Origin: Sipunculus nudus
Taxonomy: Eukaryota > Annelida > Sipuncula > Golfingiida > Sipunculidae
Length of the DNA: 64,000 bases
Assembly (NCBI GenBank): GCA_026874595.1
Contig: CM049315.1
Location: forward strand, 75,654,401-75,718,400
Reading direction: 5' to 3'
Part shown: one piece after another, positions 51,010 through 64,000 of the stretch
Layout of the letters: each line of letters starts with the position of its first letter
How positions within the stretch are numbered: position 1 is the stretch's first letter
Made by a program: the position numbers and the translations under genes
Notes under the pieces: model-generated
Databases searched by the model: none
Told to the model about the DNA's origin: nothing
Seen by the model: the letters and a program-made list of their open reading frames with translations, nothing else

Positions 51010-51479
51010 CTGGTCTATAAGGAAAACAGTGATGAATTAAAACATTATTAAAATAATAATCTGGCCTTGTCAGACACCTTGGCTTTTTCTGCTCTAATTA
51101 TTGTATAATTATTTCTATCTTAATTAGACAAACAGTGCCTCTTAGAGGCTGCATATCATATACATGTTTAAGATCTTTAATAAATTTTTTACTTTTCTTA
51201 TTCAATAAATTTTATCTTTCCTTTAAGAAATTGAGAAAAATTTACTTCTCTATTTAAACAATTTCATATACCCTAAATGAAATATGAAAACACCAGTCTG
51301 TCTATATTTCCTATATGTTAACCCCCAAAAAACAATGACTGAATTACAATAAGGGAGATAGGATAAAACACATGAGAGACTAGCTAATCTAGACAAGTAC
51401 ATGGGGCTATTGTCTGGCTTCCCTGAGCTTTAGGCCCTGGTGTTAGGGTTGAGGGTTTAATTAAACCTTTAATGATGGA

Positions 51480-52210
51480 TGATATCGTTTGGCTATGATC
51501 AGTGAGAGCTGCCCACTTGTTGCCCGCTTGATCATCCCAGTGCTTGCTGGCAGGGCGTCACTTTCAGACTGCAGGTCTCTTGTATATACAGCTTAATGGG
51601 AATAACACTTGGACGAAACAAGCCAGGTAGCATTCATCCAGGGATCATCCAGACATCCCACAATCCCCTTCTTTCCATTATTACATCCATAATATTCAGA
51701 TTCCATTCCTTGTTGAGCTGACAACAACTTCACCAGCTGGACAGAGGGCAGAAAGAAAGCAATTTCAAAACCCATATTAATCGCCATGTTCAAGGACACT
51801 GCAGACAATTGCTTTTGCCCCAAATAAAAGAATCAAAGAAAACGTGAAAGTGGATGCCCGCTCCTGGCTGTACCTGGCATCCTCGTGCAGGAAATGGGTA
51901 TTGATTTTCTATTACATCTGCTGTGGCCAAGCTTGGCCAATCAATACGGCCAAGCTGTGGCGCCGGGTCACATCACTACACATGCTCCTACACAGTCACC
52001 ACGCCAACTGATTCTCTCCGCAAACTCCTTCCTATGTTGTCCCAACCTCCCTTCTTCCATTTCCAAGTGCTTCACTTCATTTGGGAGATCTGTTTTGTGG
52101 CCTAACCGGGACTTTAAATCAAACGCATCTTGGGACAGCCGAGGTCCCTGGATCTATCTGTGTGGCTTTGAGAACACACTGTGGGGCTCGCTATATACAT
52201 AATTTAGATT
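51480..52210. other. GC-richer single-copy-like island in the intron
   Basis: Base composition is visibly higher in G+C than its neighbours, and no repeat family seen elsewhere in the window is present. Open frames exist on both strands (51593-51823 minus, 51885-52202 plus), but I recognise no protein. It could be a conserved non-coding element or an old insertion. Confidence 0.3.
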
Positions 52211-53235
52211 TCACAAGTAATCTAGCTCTCTGAGGGTACTGATACAGAGCTGTTTCCTGTAAGCTCAAGTACTTAACTAATCACACTCTGGTTGAAAATG
52301 CAATAAGCTGTACATTAAGAAAATGTTTTCTTTTAAACTAACATCAATTACAGCACATGTAGTGGCCATGAAGCTAGAAGAGTATTCACAGTGACTTAAT
52401 CAGCTTTTGCGCAATCCCAATTTTCAAAGCTTCTAATTATACATATACCTTGGGAACATATCTGTGTATCCTTTGTTGAATGGATGATTTTATTTTTTTA
52501 GACTATAATGAAAGATATATAAATTTTGTTCAGATAAAACACTGTTGAAAAATGGTCTAGTTTTTTTTACTAATATCAAAGCTATACAAATTTTTTTTAG
52601 ATGAAACACTTGAAAAATGGTCTAACTTTTATACTAATTATGTCAAAGATATATAAATTTTCTTTTTTTTTGTTTTTATCAAGGAAACCCTTGTGAAAAA
52701 AGGTCAATTTTTTTAAGACTTAATATCAAAGATATATTGAGATATAAATCAAATTTTGTGTGATTTTCACTAAATATGGAAACATTCAAGGCCAATCTCA
52801 TTGGAAAGGTCATGACCTCAATTTAAATATGTCATCCTGTAACCCATATCTCTGTATATGCATAATATGATAGAAATCTGTAAATTAGTTTTTTACTTTT
52901 AATGCTCATAGTACTGTAAAGTGGCACAGATTTGGGTATTAAAAGGCATGGAAACAAAAAAAAAAGGATAATGGGTGGTGCCACCATTTTCCAGGTACAT
53001 GACAAAACTATCCATGATCTTCCATCAACTTGATTTTTGGATCAATCCATGCAAGATTTCTTGAGATATTTATCATGCAAACAAGATTTATCTGCAGTGG
53101 TGAGACCTTTATAAATCCATAGTATCCCCTGACTTTGTCTGGGGATACAATTAGACATTTCTCTGTCTTCCAACCACATACTTTTCAAGCCACTACATGT
53201 CACACATATTATATATAATATATATATGTGTGTGT

Positions 53236-53318
53236 GTGTATTTGCACACTTTTATATGAACCAGTGAAGTCATTTGAGACATCACTTTGCTGGTTCCTAT
53301 AAAAGTATGCAAATACAC
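53236..53318. repeat. 83-nt inverted repeat (hairpin), miRNA-precursor-like or MITE
   Basis: The arms GTGTATTTGCACACTTTTAT and ATAAAAGTATGCAAATACAC continue inward as GAACCAG / CTGGTTC, giving about 36 paired positions with a few mismatches and a loop of about 11 nt. The TG tract and (AT)n lie just to its left. Confidence 0.6.
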
Positions 53319-53324
53319 AGAGAG

Positions 53325-53411
53325 TCGGGGATCTGCTATAGTACAGTTAATTGATAGAGCAAACAACCGGCTATTTGAAGGTCATGGGTTTGATTCCCAT
53401 CAGCAGTGAAC
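53325..53411 (+). mobile_element. tRNA-like SINE head or tRNA pseudogene
   Basis: TTAATTGATAGAGC resembles an A box. ATGGGTTTGATTCCCAT is a perfect T arm with B box. The acceptor stem pairs only about five positions and the D stem is poor, so a functional tRNA is unlikely. Confidence 0.5.
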
Positions 53412-54177
53412 CAACTTTTCTGTGTTTTCATGTTCCATTTTTATGTACAATGAACCAGCATTGGATATTCATACATCCTGATCAGGGTTTATGCCAGACT
53501 GAACCCTGATACATACAGCACATACTTCTAAACGAAAACAGGAAATTCACCTTACTTCAGCATACTGATAAAACGTTAATCTAATTAAGTCATGACAATG
53601 TTTTATGTATGCCATTCCAAACCTAAATATCAAAATAATTAGTTTAACAAAAGAATATTAGGCCTGCTACCTGACATGAATTAATAGATAGGATTAAAAA
53701 AATTTACTGACTTTTGTGGCACAGCTTAAAATAAAAAAAAAATTCAAAATATTTTAATTATTTTTCTGGCTTGTATTACCTAGTCATCATGCATGTATAC
53801 ATGAATCAAAATAATTAATATATAATCTGTATATAAAATAAAAACATTTTGTAAATGTAAACAATTAACATTGACTTGATAATTAAAAAGAGTCTTGTGG
53901 ACATGAAGTTAGCCAGTAGAGTAATTCAGTCAGTAACTTAGACTTATCACAATTGATAAAGCTAGCCTCTGTGAGCAAGGCAGGTTTTACAATTATTAAT
54001 GCTTGGATGTATGGGCCTGTTTCGATATCATGCACAGATCAGGTTGTTGATTAGGTTGTTTCCAGAGGTCATCTTATTTGATATGGTACATCTTATTCCC
54101 AAAGGTTTCATGTATGCAATTATTTTCTATTTGCGAATATTGCAAAACTGAAACCGTCACGTACAAACAGGCAACCA

Positions 54178-54180
<3 letters not shown>

Positions 54181-54242
<62 letters not shown>
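54181..54242. repeat. TA dinucleotide microsatellite
   Basis: TA repeat of about 62 bp with one G interruption at 54226. Confidence 0.95.
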
Positions 54243-56800
54243 CACACTTTATATATATATAAAGAACATTCAATATGTACCAATGTACCAATAAGCACCA
54301 CAACCTTAAATTAAGCCTGCACAATATTGTAATCCCAGTGTTTTTCATAATCTTGTTAAGCATGGGCAGTATGACAATAAGAGGGCTGCACTGTATCTTT
54401 GTTCTATGTATGCTGCTAGTATACAGGACTAACTCCTTGAAGTTTGTGTTGGTGTTACCTCCTGTGATCTATTCACATGAGTAAGCTCTTATTTTGCCAG
54501 GATACCCAAGTGTTAAATACCTTTGATTGGATCCAAAAGTGTTTTCCCAACTAAGTTATTTAATCTCAAAGACTGAAGCTTAAATGCGGCACTCTGATGA
54601 GTTTTTCTTCAATTTAGTCTGATAAACCGCCATTTACTGCAATCCCAGGTGTTGAGGTAATGCATAAAATTTCTCATAAAAAGTTATCACCTTGGCAAAC
54701 AATTAATTAAACACCAATATTAGTTGATTAGATTCAAGTCCATGTTTTTGCATTAATAAGGGTAATAAAAATTTGCAGGTCTTTGAAATTTAAAAAGTTC
54801 AAATGGTCCGATTTAATTCCCAGCAGAAGATGAAAGCTAGTAAACCATAAAAGGAAAGAAATGAGTTAAAACTTAACTCTTAAAAAGAAAAGGAAATCTG
54901 ATAAAACACACGGAACCAATGAAATTAGCTGGAAGTAATTAGCTGTAACTTCCATATCTAGTTTTATTGTGTTTTGGAAGTAAAATAACAAATACAAACA
55001 TTTCTTCATGCAGAAAACAATTTTCAGGCAAAACATGCACGGCTTACTGAGATGTTCCCAAAATTTTATATACAGACACATGAACATTTCCTTATTCATT
55101 AGGATCAATCTTTTGCTCAATATGTTTATTTGTGTTTCAGAGAAGAATAAACACTCCTTGATTCTCCCTATTTTCAGGTCTCTGGTTTATTTGAGGTATA
55201 CTAGGTTTGTAAACAGTACAGGTTTGTAAAAAAGACAAACATATATTTTTGTTCATCAAAATTTAGTGTAGTTTCTGCCTTGTCATGTACTACCACTCTG
55301 GCATTATGGTAGTCTCTCTTACGTCTGAAGGGCAAAAGTGCTGCTCAATCAGTGTTACATGTGTAAAGTGAATGAGATCCTTGTACTTGGCTGTAGCACC
55401 TTTTCGCCCTCTGACATCAGGGAGTCTATGACCAGCATACTAGTGTCAGAGTGACATTACATTTTACATTGAAGACTGTACAGTTAGGCACTATGAGGAT
55501 GCAAATATTTTCATCATGTTTGAGAATGCGTCATATCCTACATGTACGCTTTCACTTAACATGTCCCAGACCAATCGTTAGCCTTTTTTGTATACTTTCT
55601 TACATCACCTATCATGTGTGAAAAAATTCCATTTAAACTTAGCATATTGGTAAATCCTTCTGCATGCGTGTTAAATTTCTGACCACTTGAATACAAGCAT
55701 ACTGAATACTGAACCACAGCCAACTTGTACACAATACAGGAAACTTGATACAGGCCTTGTTAACCTATAGACAAATATTCCGGTTGGTTCATGAGTTCCA
55801 ATGTATACATATTCTTTTGTGTTAAATCATCACCTGTAGCCTAATGTTACCATTATCAGCTGTTTACCACAATATCAATACAACAGGATTGAAGACCATT
55901 GCAGTACATTCCCCCATATGGCTTGTATCACAACTGAAGTTAGGCTCACCAGACTAAAAATTAATGTCTACTGAGATATATATTAATGGCTTAGTATGAC
56001 TGAGGCAAAACTCCATTGATCCCATCCTGTTTGTTTTCACAGACTCTTCCTTAGAAGACAAGTACCTATCTGGTCCATTTGTACCTTTTGTTTTTATTTA
56101 TTCACCTCTTGAGGCAGATTTGTTTTAAGATGATGTGATTCTTACTCCAACTCCTCGACACATCATAATGAATAAAGTGCAACAGTAAAGCAAAAGCACT
56201 TACTTTATTGTTTTTTAATGACATCTACTTTGTGATAGTCTGAAAGGAATGGACCACTAACTGTCCCCTCGAATCAACAACATCGGAAAAGACAAAATGG
56301 ATGAGGAAGAACTTTCTTCATCTTTCACAACTGCATCTTCCATGGAAAAACATTAAAGTTTTCACTTTTTACTCCTTTTCAGAAAGTTTCTTTAGCATAA
56401 ATTCAAAATGTTCTATTTTATCTTTTTAGCATATAATCAATATCAATCTAGACACTATTTTGTATTCTGAATTACCTGAAGCGTAATTGTTAAGAGATTT
56501 CTGTTAATTAATTTCCAGGTCCGTAATATTCTCCAAGAATTTCACAAAATAAGTTCGCACTTTCTTTCCCTTCCATTTTAAGTAAGCATGATAATTCATG
56601 ATAGCTGGTTACTTTTACCTTTCTGTAACCATTCATGTGATTAAGGTAGCATACCAGGCCAAAGGCCTTTCATTTAATAATAATCAAATGTGGTTTAATC
56701 CATATCAGACCCCATAAAGTATATGTTATTTTAAAACTGGTAGAGTTCTTCCCAGGATATATGTATTGATGAGATTAACTAAAGAAATTTAAGAAAACAA

Positions 56801-57937
56801 GGGACCCAGGGGTCTTGACGCTCAGCTGAATTTGTCAAAAAAGATATTTATAAAGAAATTTTTTGGATTGACAGTCATGTGACCATAACCATTGACCTTT
56901 TGACCAAAAAACTTTTTATCCTTGAACTTGCAGCATTTAGATTATTGTAACAAGTGGGTCCAGTGAACTTGACATCTCACTAGGTAACCTCAAAATTTAC
57001 AGGTATCTTAATTCCACATGGGCAAGTAAGCCATGTGTGAAGGATGGAAAGTTTTGGATGAAAAGTTTGATTTACAGTACATCCACAATAATTCACAGGT
57101 GTGGCTCCTGTGACCTTCACCTCCGACCTCTGGACCCTGAAAATCAAAATGTTTCTTACTTAAGTGGTTGGTCATTTATAAATCAAGTTTGAAGCCAATC
57201 CATCTAACCAAAGCAGAATTATCATCAATAAACTAATTTGTGATTGGGTGGGCCCTGTGAACTTGACCTTTGACCCTAAGACCACAAATCGAAAAGACTC
57301 TTCCCTTATTGGCATGTGAGTATATATTGAAGATAGAAAGGTCTGTGATGACAAGTTTTGCTTGAAATGAATACACATTCCTTTAAAAGAAATGGAACCT
57401 GTGACCTTGACCTTAAAACCCCAAAATCAACTGTTCTTACTTAGGTGGTGAGCCATATATGAGTTAAGTTTGAAACCAATATGTCAAACTAAACTGGGGT
57501 TATCATCTAAAAACTAATTTGTGAACAGATGGCCCTTGTGGCTTTGACCTTTGACCTTGTGACCCCAAATTCATTAATGCTCTCTCCAAACTGGCAAACA
57601 TTTTTCGGAAACTGATAAAACTAGTCATGTTTAATATTCAAGGCAAGATTCATGACAATCCATGCAATAATTTTTAAGATATTGGAGGTTTTGTTTTAAA
57701 TTTTTTATTATTCTGGGGGGGGGGGGTACTTACAAGCCCCAGAGCTCAGAGGATATAGGTCACAGTGACCTGATTTCAGGTTTCCAAGGAGATTTTTTAT
57801 GGACCTCCCTAGATTTTTAGTTACAGGCTTCTAGGATCAGTGGTTATGATTTTGCCTTGCGAAAGGACAGCCAGACGGACGACAGACAAAGCGCCATACC
57901 TTTAACTCGGTTGACTTACAGTCAGCTGAGCTAAAAA
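56801..57937 (+). mobile_element. Compact HN element with DR1 units
   Basis: 5' GGGACCCAGGGGTCTTGAC GCTCAGCTGA. 3' GGACGACAGACAAAG then a degenerate hairpin ending AGTCAGCTGAGCTA and AAAA. Interior: DR1-type units (perfect core 57545-57557), then one TTCTGGGGGG unit. At 1.14 kb it is the shortest complete HN copy here. It is flanked by ACAA and TTTA. Confidence 0.75.
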
Positions 57938-60900
57938 TTTAAAAGTGCATTATTTCAAGCATAAGAGGGCAAATCGTGAACTACATGTTAATATTCCATT
58001 TGATTTATAGAGTATATCTTATTTTTTAACAAGATAAGATATACTTTATTTATCCCTATGTAATTTCTTTGCAAGGGATTAATTAAGTACATCTAATCTT
58101 ATTAAAAATAACTACAATACTTGTATCTGTTTTTGGCATCCCTTATGATAAGAACCATGACATATAAATATATCAGTATTTGGTATGACACCATCATAAT
58201 ATATGAAGTGTACCTTTTGGCATGCCTGTTGGATCAGAAGACCTGATGAACTTGTTGTGACCTCGTGGTATAAAGCTGATGGAAATGCTTTCCAGCAGGA
58301 TTATCAACGCAGGATACCTGATGGTATTCTCATTTACCCAGTTTCCTGCATTGTGCCAGTTTTCTTTTCATTTTACGAACTCATCTTCCTCATCCACTTT
58401 CTACGTGTGTTTTTCTCGGTAATCCCCCTCACTGGCTGTCTTTTTATCTAAATGATGAACTTCTCATCTTTTTCAACGCAAACCCAGTATTTTCTCAACA
58501 GAGAACAAATTGCGTCGTGTAATCAATTTGGCCTTTGATTCGCCACTCTGAAGAACCATATTACTCAAACAAACCTGCTTTCATATAGGCAATTTGGACT
58601 GAAGGATGGCCAGTTTTTTATGCAACAACCTTAATTCAGGTCATTATTCTAGGTGTCTCAGCTCAGCTATCCCTGCCAGCTTGAGAGATGATTTCAATGT
58701 CTAAACTCTAACAATTGCATACTACCTCTTGCCAATGGCATTTTAAATCACAGTAAATGTGTTTTTTTTTTAATAACAAACTAACAGTATAATTATAAGT
58801 GTTCAGAAAACCTATGATTTATTTTGGCCATTTCGTGTTTTTTTAAAATCAATTATTTTCATGATTATTACAATTGATTACATATATGCAGTATGCACAT
58901 GTACATGCAAAGATATATTATATTATCTGAGGTAAAAATTGTCAAAGACACAGAAGCTGGGACTAAGTGCAACTTAAATTTAACCTTGAGAACAGATTGT
59001 GTAATGTGTGTATAAGATCTGATATAATATTTTACACCTGCAAGGTTCAAACGCTGGTCAGCTGCCAGAGCTTTCTCTAGATTATCCAACAAGGGCACCT
59101 GAGCTTAAAATCACCCTTTCTTGGATAAGATTCAAACTCCCGACATCCAAGTTTTGAGGAGCCACATATGCTTGCTACAGCGGCTCTGCTGTTCTTGCTT
59201 TCAGCAGATTCCAAGAACTTCCAGAAGTATGATATGGAAAAAAGTACCATTCATGGTTATTGTTGCCATTTATTAAAAACAGACAGCTGACTCATTACAT
59301 GTGTAGGTGAACTTATTATCTTCCATACAGCTCAGTGACACCATATCATTTTGCCTTAGGCATTCCCAGCATGCCTTTCTGTGAGTGCTTCAAGTGTTAA
59401 CTCCAGTTTTGCTGTGTGTGAAGAATCCTTGATTTTGATATCATCCTCGTAATGCTAAAGGAACGGATGTTAATTTCCTGAGAGCTGGTTTAGGTAATGT
59501 GAGACGAAAAAAGACAGGACCTATCTGTGATTCCCATGTGCCTCCTAAGATACATTTTCAAGAGACAATTTCCTTTAAATTCAATTTGTATCTGACTGGC
59601 ATGCCATCAGATCAAAGACATCAGACAGTCTCGCACAGAATCAGCTTGAACCTATCACGTTTATCCTCGCATCAAATCTTATCATTCAAGTAATGAATAT
59701 CAAAAGTTCTGAAATTTTCTTTCTGAAGCACTCAGCGAAATTTTGAGCTAATGCACAGAAAACCTCAACTACCATCTGTCAACAGTTCTTTAAGTAATAA
59801 AGATTTACATTAAGTTCATGTATTTTCATTACCTCAGAACAGTGAAGTGAAGGTCATAATGTTATCATACTTAAACCAGCTATTTCCATAACATCAGTCA
59901 GGGATGGGATCAGTTATCAAATGTACAGCCAATACTGCATTTTTAATTTATATATTCACTTATGGACAAAGCATAAGAATTTTTATTACAAAAACTGTTT
60001 TAAAAGAATGTGGTAATAATTTTTACAGATAAAACTCACTGTTTCATTAAAGTAAAAACAAAGGACCAAACTATGACATCATCCATTAATAATATAATTA
60101 TATTTTGAACAAAATATACACAGGGGGAGTTTTCATCATAAAGTCAATTTACCCATATAAAACAACTGTCACAGGTATATTTACACTTAAGGGCTGGCTA
60201 TTAAGTGCTGACAATACATGAATATCACTTAGCAGCTAGCTTACTTTCAACATCATCATGACAGCTCTCACAATGTTCATGTCCATTTTGTTTTCAATGC
60301 TACACAGACTAAAAATAACCTTTTATTTGAAATTACCTGACTGAAGCTAAGATTCCATGTGCATGGAATGTGGGATGCAGCATGTGGAATGCGTGTTGAG
60401 AGATTTCATATGTGCTTGCATGGCAACAATAGCATTTTTTGTGTTGCTCCAGGCTAACATGCAGAACCAGGCAAAAATCACTACAGCTAGCAAATCGTTT
60501 TGCCAGACGTGCAGTTCGCGTGAAGGATCTGTGTTTATGGAATCTCACTTTACCTATTTAGTCGATATCGATTTTGTATTTGCATTCTACATGCCGGATC
60601 AGCATTCTGTGCTTATGGGATCTTAGATTAATATTTTATAAATTATTTACTAGGGGGATATCAGGAACTTTATACTTTCACTTTTAAATCCTAAGGAGCT
60701 GTTAAATAAGGTATTCTGTTACTCAGCCTGTGTCTAATTTCACTTCAGATCAATATACCATGTTTTTAAGAATGTTTAATATGTGTTATTTTGCCACTTG
60801 GGGGGCCTTCTATAAGTAATTCAACATCACACATGATAGGGTCTTAAAATCAGTAGAATGGACCTTTTGCCATTAAAAACATGTAACAAACACTGGCAAA

Positions 60901-61566
60901 AATAAACGCAGTGGCAATCAGGGACTTGGGTTTGGGACGCTGGTCCCTGCAGACTGAGAGTTGCATGCTGATGATGGCATGCTGAACTCGACGGAATCAA
61001 TAAAACCATTTGAGTAAGAGTTAACACGGTACCATACAGACTCAAAAGATACTGTTGATTACTGACACTTTGGCGTGCATGACAAAATAGACTTGATTAT
61101 TGGCGACATGATCCTGTGTCCATTCAAATTGCCATTGATTAGCGGTGGATTCAAGTCTACAACAGGGATTCTGTAAAGTGCCATTTCATCCGACAGTTCA
61201 CACTTGGCAGTAATCTGTGATGATACTGCAGTCCTAATCAACTCAGTCTGACCTGATCATGACTTGTAATTATTCGTGGAATTTCATACGGAGGGAGATA
61301 TTCAGGAAACATAGCTAAGTCAGTAGAATGTCAGAAAGGAATGTTTGTCATGTCAGACCAGAATCATTGGAAAGTAACAGGAATGACATTGAAGCATATT
61401 AAAGTTACCTATTCATCTGTCTTATTTGTTGTTATTTCTTGCTAATGCTATGTGTATATTTATGAACTGAAGATAATTTTTGTTAGAAAGGTTTGTATAA
61501 CACCCCCGTGTTTATATCCTTGTTATAATTAAGTAAACACATACATGTGCCTATCAAACCTGGGTC

Positions 61567-62579
61567 CAAAATGCTTTTAAAAGTAATCAATTAAAAATAC
61601 AATTACTTTTAAAAAGTAGATGATTACAATTACAATGCTTGTGTGTTTTCAGAAAAGTAATTGATTACAATTACAATTACTTGTTTAGGACCATTTACCT
61701 CATGCAAACACAGCAACTGATTCAGAGATTGGTTTGAGCTGTATTGAGCTGTTTTGAGTGTGTGTCACTTTGGGTTAGCACTAAACAGATATAAAACGGG
61801 CCATTCTAATGAAAGTGTGGTAAAAAAAAAGGGAAAAAAATACTAGTTAAACATTATTTGGAAAAAATACTAGTTAAACATTATTATAAAGAAAAGTCTT
61901 GGTATGTGGCTTTTGGTTACCATAAACAGATAGAATTCTTGACATTTCAAAACAACTGTTTCTGTATGTTAATTTACAGAAAATTCATAAATGTCTTCTT
62001 GGTTTCCCATATTAGTTTGAATCTTTGCATATCCTTTGTTTGCAAGTAATTTGTCATGCATTTTTGCAAACTGTACAAGTCAATAAAAATACCCCTTATA
62101 ATATTGTTAACAATAGGTGACAATATTGTTAGACTGATTCAACCTTTTATATCTGATGTCTATCATAGGCTTTAATGAAATAATACATATCATTGGTTAA
62201 AAGCATTAAATTTATCACTGAATTCAATCAGCAAGTCGGTAATCTAAACAGTGTGGGGTTAACCTGAAATTAGATTCAGGCTACCCCAAGAAATAACTTG
62301 AAAGTGATTTTAGAAAAGCAGGGGGTAACCTGAAGTCTTTACATAGAGATAGCTCTGATGGGAAACTTTTTTATTCAGTCAAAATTAACTAGTAGCCTGA
62401 GATAATAAACACATTATTCAAAATGCATATGTGCATTTGAAGTACATGAGGAACAACCATACGAAATTGGTTAATAGCCAGGTATGCTTAATAAATATGA
62501 CAGTTTGATGGAATTATTCATATGAGCCAAATATACCCAAAAGTAATTGAAAAGTAATTGTTCAATCAATTACAATTAC
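61567..62579 (+). mobile_element. F-family repeat, near full length (hAT-like MITE)
   Basis: The left end has AAAAGTAATCAATTA and TAATTGATTACAATTACAAT blocks, and the right end has AAAAGTAATTG blocks. The central part includes GTGTGGGGTTAACCTGAAATTAG. Homologous parts are at 31790-32465 (minus) and 39630-40035. Subterminal AGTAATTG repeats suggest a hAT-type nonautonomous element (inference). Confidence 0.55.
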
Positions 62580-63330
62580 AACTAGAATACGGGTAGTCTA
62601 CAAGTGACTACGTGTATCTGCCAAAATCAGAGTGGAATGGGTGAAGTGAGGCATTGATTGAGTGGCAAGGGGAAATAGAGTGAGGTGTGTTGCATATTAG
62701 CATGGATGTCTGCAGCCAAAATGTGTATTGAGGTGGCGCCACCTGCCAAAAAAATAGAGAAAGCTAACCAAGATGTATAAACACGCAAAATTTTATGCAG
62801 ATGAGTCAAACCACTACTGAGATATACACATGCAAAATTTTGGCCCAATCGGTCAAAGGGTTCCTGAGATATGAGCTATGATGTCTGCAGCGTGAACTAG
62901 AATGTAGGTGGCGCCACCTGTTATAAAATCAAGAAAGCTGTTCAGGATGTATAAACCTGCAAAATTTTTAGGCAGATATGTCAAACCACTGCTGAGTTAT
63001 GAATGACTTTATCCCATGGCAGACAAACAGACGGACGCAGTGCAAAAATGGTTGCAGGTGGCGCCACCAGTTTTGCATGTGATAAAGAGCTATGTGAGAT
63101 CTATACACATGCAAAATTTTGGCCCAATCGATCACATGGTTCCCGAGATATGAGCTTGGATGTCTGCAGCTTAATCTAGAATGTAGGTGGTGCCATCTGT
63201 CACAAAATCAAGAAAGCTGTCCAGGATGTATAAACCTGCAAAATTTTAGGCAGATATGTCAAACCACTGCCGAGATATGAGTGATTTTATCCCATAGCAG
63301 ACAAATGGACGGACACTATGCAAAAATGTT
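62580..63330 (+). mobile_element. E-family element, with three perfect GGTGGCGCCACC
   Basis: AACTAGAATACGGGTAGTC start with a GTAGTC/GACTAC stem. Perfect palindromes at 62732, 62907 and 63057. Closely matches 14134-15000 unit for unit. Ends near GGACGGACACTATGC, with no clear hairpin. Confidence 0.65.
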
Positions 63331-63721
63331 AGTTTGTTCACAATGTATCTCTCACAATTATGAACAGAATCTGATAACATTTTCAAGGCATTCTACAAAT
63401 GGGCCAATGAAGAAATGATCATACTTTGGTGTGGATCCAATACTTGATCCAGATTCAGGAATGTCATCAAGTATAAATATTCACAAATGTACAGTCACTT
63501 AAACATGAATAAACCTTTGAATATGGGCAAAAAAAGTGAATGCAAATAAATTGAGGTGCTTGCACTCCTTTGAATCTATAGGTTACAGCTATAAGTGCCT
63601 TTATCAAATGTTCTCCAATGTCTGATAGAGTGAGATCTTGATTCAGTATTGTCATCAAGAAATTTTTGAGTCTGATTGAATAGAACTCTGAGCAGACAGT
63701 TTCCTATTAGAACTAAATTAT

Positions 63722-64000
63722 TAAAGGGGCCCAAGCACCTATCTGACCTTTATAAACTAAGGGTAATCCCGTGGAGCTTTTATAAAAATAGCCCAGAAAT
63801 CATGGATATCACCATACACAGGGTGTTTGTCTTGTTTATATCAATGCATTTCTAAAATGTGGGGGCCTGCCAAAATAATCAAAACAAATTCAACAAGGGC
63901 ATCTAGCTGGCAGCAGGTCAGATAAGTCAGAGCTTTGCAAATGGTGTTATGCAACAAGTGACCTTTCTAACTCTACATATATGCAACCTACTACCTTAGG
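63722..64000 (+). repeat. Family-I repeat
   Basis: Starts AAAGGGGCCCAAGCACC and runs to the window edge. Matches 40690-40985 (minus) and the split copy 17128-17195 plus 22395-22640. Confidence 0.75.

Larger units (their letters stand above)
45032..64000 (-). other. RARS1: RARS1 intron upstream of the KFKTRSG exon (partial)
   Basis: The preceding exon should encode a segment ending in GFGVVLGEDK. No such sequence was seen on the minus strand, so the intron probably continues past the window edge. The parts at 47110-47519, 51010-53235, 53411-54180, 54260-56795, 57938-61560 and 63335-63720 show no gene I recognise. Confidence 0.6.

Noticed and set aside
51885-52202. 105-codon plus-strand frame in the GC-richer island
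   Set aside because: No recognised family, and competing open frames lie on the other strand nearby. Kept only as an island of interest.
53325-53411. Functional tRNA gene
   Set aside because: The T arm is good, but the acceptor and D stems pair poorly. Better explained as a SINE head or pseudogene.
58203-58451. 82-codon frame with exon-like start
   Set aside because: No recognisable homology and no supporting splice pattern.
60357-60626. 89-codon plus-strand frame
   Set aside because: It begins in a short internally repetitive stretch (GGAATG) and matches nothing I know.

Overview
This is invertebrate nuclear DNA, AT-rich and intron-dominated. The dense nonautonomous repeats with short microsatellite tails suggest a mollusc, most likely a bivalve; that assignment is inference. 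There are no operons, no prokaryotic signals, and almost no coding sequence.

The only gene I recognise with confidence is cytosolic arginyl-tRNA synthetase (RARS1) on the minus strand. Two consecutive coding exons are present: 45031-44926 (106 bp, carrying the [12 protein letters not shown] loop that replaces KMSKS in ArgRS) and 9421-9308 (114 bp, carrying [14 protein letters not shown]). Both have canonical splice sites and join in phase 0. The intron between them (9422-44925) is 35.5 kb. I found no other RARS1 exon, so the flanking introns are at least 9.3 kb and 19.0 kb, and only 220 bp of the window is clearly coding.

The rest is mainly a transposon landscape. The dominant group (called HN here, about 12 copies) starts with a GACCCATGGGTC palindrome followed by GCTCAGCTGA. 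It ends with a GGAC-type microsatellite and a roughly 31-nt hairpin whose right arm contains TCAGCTGAGC, then AAAA. A second family (47520-48559) has the same layout with different but still complementary sequence. The architecture resembles Helentron-derived nonautonomous elements (HINE/DINE-1 type), which is inference. HN interiors are modular: units of about 145 bp with nuclear-receptor-like DR1 motifs, units of about 336 bp with the palindrome GGTGGCGCCACC, or longer AT-rich units. A paralogous empty site (near 5334) defines the boundaries of one copy (35946-37846).

Other content: a 77-copy 37-bp satellite with higher-order structure (22671-25521); a 21-bp minisatellite of about 34 copies (30051-30757); three long AT dinucleotide tracts; long homopolymer G/C tracts; a PIF/Harbinger-like element with TTA target duplication that contains an HN copy (41116-44729); a hAT-like repeat family with AATTGTAATTGATTAC arrays; several tRNA-derived SINEs; and a recent 155-bp tandem duplication. 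Layout: 1-9307 downstream intron; 9308-9421 exon; 9422-44925 giant intron; 44926-45031 exon; 45032-64000 upstream intron. Any functional interplay of the repeats with RARS1 is unproven.
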